From the NCBI GenBank assembly GCA_003415625.1, contig PYIU01000010.1:1054001-1118000 (forward strand): DNA of 64,000 nt. Reading direction: 5' to 3'. Made by a program: the position numbers and the translations under genes. The notes below the pieces were generated by a model that had not been told where the DNA came from, did not search any database, and saw only the letters and a list, made by a program, of their open reading frames with translations. The stretch is from Aquanectria penicillioides (lineage: Eukaryota; Ascomycota; Sordariomycetes; Hypocreales; Nectriaceae). Within the stretch, counting starts at the first letter, position 1, and the number at the start of each line of letters is the position of its first letter. Below, piece by piece: positions 59,154 through 64,000 of this stretch.

Positions 59154-61309
59154 TCAGACAATTGTGAACTGCTCCACACATCCCCAGTCAGGAAGCACAA
59201 TTAAAGTGGGTTTCTTTGACTCCAAAACACCAATTCTCTCATAAACCTTATCTTGCCCCTGTAATGGCCACAAGATGAGAAACATTCGCGACTCGTAGAG
59301 ACTTACAATCGTTGCTAATACTCCATCTTGTCGATCTGCTTGAAAGGCCGCGAGACACTCGTCTGTATCTGGATAGAAGAGTCCTTTACTCCTTAAAACC
59401 TTTCCATTGTGATTTCTCGACTCCATTCTGAATGGGAAGTGCCACTCCGATCCGCCTATCAACCACACTTTGACCCTACAGATGTAACCTTCCGCAGTTA
59501 ACTTGGCACCACTGACACTACCGTATTTATTAAGTCCAGAAGGTGTGCACTGAATAGTAAGGCTTGTGATGTCTGGATCACTGATTGCCCAGTCTCCACG
59601 ACCAAAGTTCATCGTCCAAAACATAAAGTCGATGTGCCCTGTGACGCTAGCCCAGGACCAGGTAGGGGCAACAGACGGGGTAATACGAGTGCTTTTATAG
59701 TCCGCGTCAGGTTGGAGTTGAACTGGCCGGTTAACCACCCAGAGGAGAGTCGACGGTAGAGCATCCGACCACAAACCTGCGCAGTAGTCGACCGTTGGAT
59801 TGGCGGCATGGGCACGGTGAGCAAGTCCAGCCATTGCTGCAAGTCGATCAGCGGCACAGGTGAGCTTTCTTCGAGTAAATTGTTCCACAATCTCTTTCCA
59901 AAACTCCTTCAGGTCCTCGGTTATCTGACGGGGTTCTTCTGGGTCAAGCGGTTTGTGAGGAACTTTTGCATGAGGCTCCAACTTGCACTCACACAACGAA
60001 GCTGAAGCGCACTTCCAGCTGACTTCGTCCGGAAAGAAATGAACAACACGGCAAGGCAGCAGGGTTTCCTGTAACACCCAACCACGCTGAAGAAGATAGC
60101 TGCCTTGTTGTGTCATTTTTGTTGATGACTTAGGACCCTCACGCTCCGAGTCTTTATAATGCCGCCCGAACCCACCAACGCTCCCAAATTTCCTTAGCGG
60201 CCTGACGAAATATTCCGCATTTTCACCCAGGGGTCCTTTGCCGATGAATTTCCAAGTATTTTTCAGCAACTCTTTCCGTTGTGGATTACTTATGAAGCCA
60301 ACATTGCCGTTTTCCGCGGCGTCTGCAGCTATGGTAAGAAAAGAATTTGCATAGACCTGGTCCATCTTGGACCCTTGAATCTCCCAGTCCGGCTTAGATC
60401 CTTGGATGATGCAAATAGAATCAATCCAGAGGTATTCGATATCTAGCGCTCGGCAAATTTTTATTGCATCTTGGAAGGTCCTTGGAAAGCTTGAAAAGGG
60501 GATGCATTTTTTAAAGTCGTCCAAGTTGGTTTCTTTCAGCTGTAGGGTGACAGTTTTGCTGTCACCTCAACAATGACTTAGCGTGGATATCTTTGGGTTC
60601 TATGAGCCGCGGCTCAGATCCAGCCCCGACAAAGATGACTCGATCAGGGAGAAGTCTCGACTGCACTTTTCTACACTCTCTATGCCTTGTGTCGCAGTCT
60701 GAAATCCAACTTTTAATAAGTTTGATACATTCTGGATCATCTGTCGTAATTGCGACATTCCTCGCGGTGCCGATGTGAGGCCAGTGCGAATGGCAACCTG
60801 GACAGGGCTAAGAAGTGGTTGAGTCAAGACACGTTGAGACTGACCTTGAGCAACGAATAGCTCTACTGATAGCTCTACGGCAGGGTATGATGCCGCAGGA
60901 GGGTATGAAGGTCCAGAGAACCAGCGCCCTTTGCTGAAACCTTGATACCAGCATCAGTTAAGAAAGGCTCTTGAGACCTACCAGTACATCTGCACTTACC
61001 TTCCTCCAAGAGTAATTTCCGGGACATGGCCTCAGATTTTGGGGCAAAGGTTTGGCATACTTCCTTGTCTCCATATATTACAACATGGACCAGGTCCATC
61101 CTTGCATCGCTGATACTCGAAGGATGGACTGATTGATACAGCAGTTGACACACCGGACAGCCGGCCAGGGAGCCTCGGATGAGCTCCAAAGCCGGAATTC
61201 TTACTGACCCGTTTTGGTATAGCCGTTGACAATACGGACAGCCTCGAGTCGGTCCCCTCCAGAACAGTCGGAGAAGCCAGTGCATCGAAAGAGGGAACAA
61301 GCAGTGCAC
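59154..61309 (-). pseudogene. HET-domain (heterokaryon incompatibility) gene with lesions in the HET motif
   Basis: Exons 61309-61000, 60940-60845 and from 60797 downward, with introns of 59 and 47 bp. The front part has CPYCQRLYQNG and CPVCQLLY, then PRLIEPKDIHA, the usual lead-in to a HET domain (PF06985). From 60566 to 59154 the rest is intact: FPRTFQDAIKICRALDIEYLWIDSICIIQ, MDQVYANSFLTIAADAA, RGWVLQETLLPCRVVHFF. Between these parts, at about 60567-60585, the frame shifts and a TGA (60567-60569) stands where the invariant Trp of the HET motif (LSxCWG) is expected. No intron with usable signals removes the defect without a frame error, so the gene is probably inactive. HET proteins trigger cell death on non-self recognition in fungi. 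A 456-residue protein could still be made from the internal ATG at 60524, lacking the first HET motif. Confidence 0.75.
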
Positions 61310-61641
61310 CCGGTCAACTACCCGACTCCACTCTACAGCACCAGACCGATAGAACGTTTTAACGTAAGATTAATTCCAATGTTGCATTTACGGTATCGAG
61401 CACTATTTAAGCGTGTGTAGCCGCATGGATCGAATGTCTTAGCGCCAAGAGCAGGGAACACGTGATGCTGTTCAGCAGGTTAGCTTTGAGCGCGGCACAA
61501 TTTACACTGTACGGGCTACCTGGTCTAGAAACTCAACTCTTCATTGAAACCTGTGAGAATCTGCTGCACATCGCAGCATGGTGATGATGCACAAGGAATA
61601 AACAACTATCGAATTACCGGATGCCTCTGCTAATCGCTTGG
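61310..61641. other. intergenic, 5' flank of HET pseudogene
   Basis: Nothing beyond short chance frames was seen. Confidence 0.4.
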
Positions 61642-61908
61642 TTAGAATGTCAATCCTTGATCCCTCATCGCGTACATAGTTAGGTACATAACCACCCCCG
61701 TGGCTTCTTCCTCTAGCCACCAGTATGGTGTGTCACGTAATTTTGCCCATCCAATCAGTCTATGCTTTTCAAATGGACAAGCAACTCTGTAAAGATCGAA
61801 ATCTGGCAAGATCAAAGGGGAATGGAATATTTCTTCATGAATTGACCGAACCATCGATAATTGTCTCAGCTTGATCAATTCCTCATCAGAGCCAACACTT
61901 TGTAGCCA
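61642..61908 (-). pseudogene. short gene fragment of unknown family
   Basis: Minus-strand frame with coding-like composition and many aromatic residues (VACPFEKHRLIGWAKLRDTP, YWWLEEEATG), ending at 61642. No ATG starts it: the frame remains open into TWLQSVGSDEEL above 61878 and reaches a TAG about 60 bp further up. It may be the last exon of a gene whose front is lost or spliced from upstream. Not recognised. Confidence 0.3.
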
Positions 61909-62112
61909 TGTTAGCCTTGGGCACTATACGCACTGTATGCTCGCACTCGTCAAACAGCACAGCCACATAGCGACAACTCCACTCATCTCCTCAACACGAC
62001 ACATCATCATGTGTCGCTCCCTTTCTCTTCTTTATTCTTCCAGCGCCGAGTCCATCATCTTCGTCATATCCTCCAATCAATTTTCTAGCCGTCTTTCCAA
62101 TGCTCCAAGAAC

Positions 62113-63594
62113 ATGGCGTTCCCAGTATCCTGTCCTTCAGAGATACAGCGATCCATCCTCACGTTGCTTCCCGTGGCGGATTTGGGTTCCTGCTCTCTGG
62201 TAAACAGGCACCTCCGTTCTGTAGCTGAGCCAGTTCTCTATTCTGCAATAACCATCACACTAGGGCCCGAAGAGGAGCCCGCTGTCAGGCAACTGTTGCG
62301 AACAATAGTCTCCCATCCTGATCGGGGTCTCCATATTCGAAGCATCTTCTTCCATCACGTAATTCGCGAATCGCTCTGGGGGTGCACTTGGCCAGGTCCT
62401 AGTCGAAATCAGATTCCTAGAGACTTGAAACGCTCCAGGGCAGCATTTGATGTCAACAAGGCTGCTGCATTCATCCGGAAAACGGGCGTTACCGACACCC
62501 ACGAGTGGATCGCCTGTCTTGAGAGCTCAATCGATTCTCAACTCGCCCTCTTGGTGGCCATGTCGCCCAATCTGCAGGAGCTCAGTCTAAAAAGCAAATA
62601 TTTCTCGGGACACCTTCTCAGTTCAATGTTGAGAGCCGCATTCTTGCGTCAGCCGAATTCAGATTCAAACTTGCCCATGTTTCAACACCTCCGCAGTATT
62701 TCCTTGGAGGAAGGACTGATGAGGCCCGGAAGAGGGGACATTGACATCAACACCAACGTCCTTTCTTATTTCCACGCACCCCAAGTCCAACACATTCAAC
62801 TTGCAGTTTCAAATACAAGTTTCCTTCTCTGGCCAGAGAAGCTTCCAAGACCAACCAAGCTCATTTCCTTGGACCTACGTAGATTAAGGGAAGGGCAACT
62901 CTATCCACTTCTTTTAGTACTTACGCAACTTGAGAAACTGCACTGGCGATGGTACTATGAGCCCGACGATCCTTGGGGTAGCGATGAAACTGTCGATCTC
63001 GATAAAATTGCCAAAGGAATTGCATGCCTGTCTGATACATTGACACATCTAAAAATTTCTTGTGGCATGAGCTATCGAGTTATTCAAGAAGGCAAATGCC
63101 CCAACGTGGAGATCAAGGGGTCATTGGATGGCTTACAAGGCATGAAAAAACTAAAGCACATTAATATCCCTTGGGAATTTTTGATGGGACAGTCGCCATC
63201 CTCAAGGAAGCCTGGTTTCGATTTTCTGCCGCCGACAGTCCAGTCTCTCACTTTGCGGACTGAGCATTTGACAAATCAACCACTTATGTGGAACTCTAAC
63301 TCGATGCTGTCATGTCTCAACTCATGGTTACAGGAGGAGAGGGCGTCCCTGCCAGACTTGCACACGGTCACCCTGATGTCGCGTCAAGTGGATTTCAATT
63401 TTAAGGAAGAAGACTGCAGAGAGGTCAGAAACTTGACATTTGAGCCACCGCTCACTTTGCAAGTTGACTTGTGCGAAATGGGTCCCGCCGGGTTTCTTCC
63501 ACGTATCATTACCTACGCGCTTGGAGATGGGGAGGGAGCGAAGACACGAGATGAATCACGCAAAGACCTGCGGTTGGCGAATCAGCAATTTTGA
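62113..63594 (+). CDS. F-box-like protein with leucine-rich C-terminal region
   Basis: Single exon, 493 residues. Residues ~4-45 form a short F-box (CPSEIQRSILTLLPVADLGS then CSLVNRHLRSVAEPVLY), the SCF ubiquitin-ligase adaptor motif common in fungi. The rest has irregular leucine-rich segments (SPNLQELSLKS; PTKLISLDLRRL; LTQLEKLHW; MKKLKHINIPW; LPDLHTVTLMS) expected to form a curved substrate-binding solenoid. No membrane segment or signal peptide. Large F-box families expand in ascomycetes and their targets are mostly unknown. The start fits the F-box position. No lesion is visible, unlike the genes to its left. Confidence 0.8.
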   Translation: MAFPVSCPSEIQRSILTLLPVADLGSCSLVNRHLRSVAEPVLYSAITITLGPEEEPAVRQLLRTIVSHPDRGLHIRSIFFHHVIRESLWGCTWPGPSRNQIPRDLKRSRAAFDVNKAAAFIRKTGVTDTHEWIACLESSIDSQLALLVAMSPNLQELSLKSKYFSGHLLSSMLRAAFLRQPNSDSNLPMFQHLRSISLEEGLMRPGRGDIDINTNVLSYFHAPQVQHIQLAVSNTSFLLWPEKLPRPTKLISLDLRRLREGQLYPLLLVLTQLEKLHWRWYYEPDDPWGSDETVDLDKIAKGIACLSDTLTHLKISCGMSYRVIQEGKCPNVEIKGSLDGLQGMKKLKHINIPWEFLMGQSPSSRKPGFDFLPPTVQSLTLRTEHLTNQPLMWNSNSMLSCLNSWLQEERASLPDLHTVTLMSRQVDFNFKEEDCREVRNLTFEPPLTLQVDLCEMGPAGFLPRIITYALGDGEGAKTRDESRKDLRLANQQF

Positions 63595-64000
63595 GTGAAT
63601 GGGCATCTTTTACGTACATGGGTTCGTTCTACCGTCCATATAAAACCCACAGGTATTTCAATATGACGAGCAATTTGTGGTAGAATATGGATTATTCACC
63701 CGCAGAATTGTCACATCCCACAAGTTAGACTCATAGCCAACGTCATTGTGGGCGAGAAAAAAGCCCACGTGGGTCAGAACCACCATGACGGCATGGCGTA
63801 TGTATAAGCAGATGCCGAGTGATCCGCCGTCGGGATTTCCGGCGAGACGTGTCGAGTTGCACAAGAACAAGCGTTCCTGAGAGTCGACAGACATATTATT
63901 AACGCATTTAGTTCAGCGGAAATTTTTCAACGGTCTCGCCGAGAACGTTTCGTAATCGCCTCGCTTTCTCGAATTCTCGACAGCGACAGCCGCCACACTC
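63595..64000. other. right-edge intergenic
   Basis: 3' flank of the F-box gene. One 78-codon minus-strand frame has no recognisable feature. Confidence 0.4.

Noticed and set aside
1..64000. tRNA, rRNA genes and CRISPR arrays
   Set aside because: None was recognised by reading. Short tRNA genes could be missed without a covariance-model scan.

Overview
This window looks like nuclear DNA of a filamentous ascomycete (Pezizomycotina). Genes have short introns of about 45-60 bp with GT...AG ends and CTAAC-type branch sites. The recognisable families are fungal: a Zn2Cys6 regulator, a fungal rhodopsin-domain membrane protein, a pisatin-demethylase-like P450, HeLo-like and HET genes, an F-box protein and a Cys-rich GPI protein. 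A sharply bounded 33.6 kb AT-rich island carries the transition-only damage of repeat-induced point mutation (RIP). All assignments come from reading the sequence; no database search was run.

Left arm (1-9344): a possible damaged gene (1576-2187, minus), an aminoglycoside-phosphotransferase-fold kinase (2932-4275), a secreted protein with a lectin-like domain (4671-5431, minus), and the most striking gene of the window (7242-8318, minus). Its first 20 codons copy the histone H3 tail (ARTKQ...ARRKSTGGKAPRK), but the histone fold is missing. A ~335-residue unrecognised domain with a Cys cluster and a basic C-terminus follows instead.

Central island (9345-42936): a four-level nest that can be unpicked base by base. 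A ~2.83 kb pogo/Fot-like DNA transposon with long terminal inverted repeats lies at TA. It contains a 5.5 kb LTR element with 230-bp LTRs and GTTAC/ATTAC target duplications. That holds a 12.41 kb Ty3/Gypsy element with 382-bp LTRs. A second copy of the same Gypsy element (12,413 bp, target duplication GTATT) is inserted inside it. A lightly mutated solo LTR of the Gypsy family (duplication ACACT) sits separately in the DNA transposon. No intact gene was found in the island.

Right arm (42939-64000): a Cys-rich GPI-type surface protein; a Zn2Cys6 regulator divergent from an NmrA-like gene, with two copies of a TCGGCCGA-containing 17-mer between them; a rhodopsin-domain protein; a P450; and a CorA-like transporter. 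From 56.2 to 61.3 kb there is a block resembling fungal allorecognition loci: a HeLo-like gene followed by three genes that each carry a frame-breaking lesion (HEAT-like repeats, a small hypothetical, a HET-domain gene). An F-box protein closes the window. The regulator, NmrA, rhodopsin and P450 genes could be co-regulated, but no biosynthetic core enzyme is present to make this a metabolite cluster.
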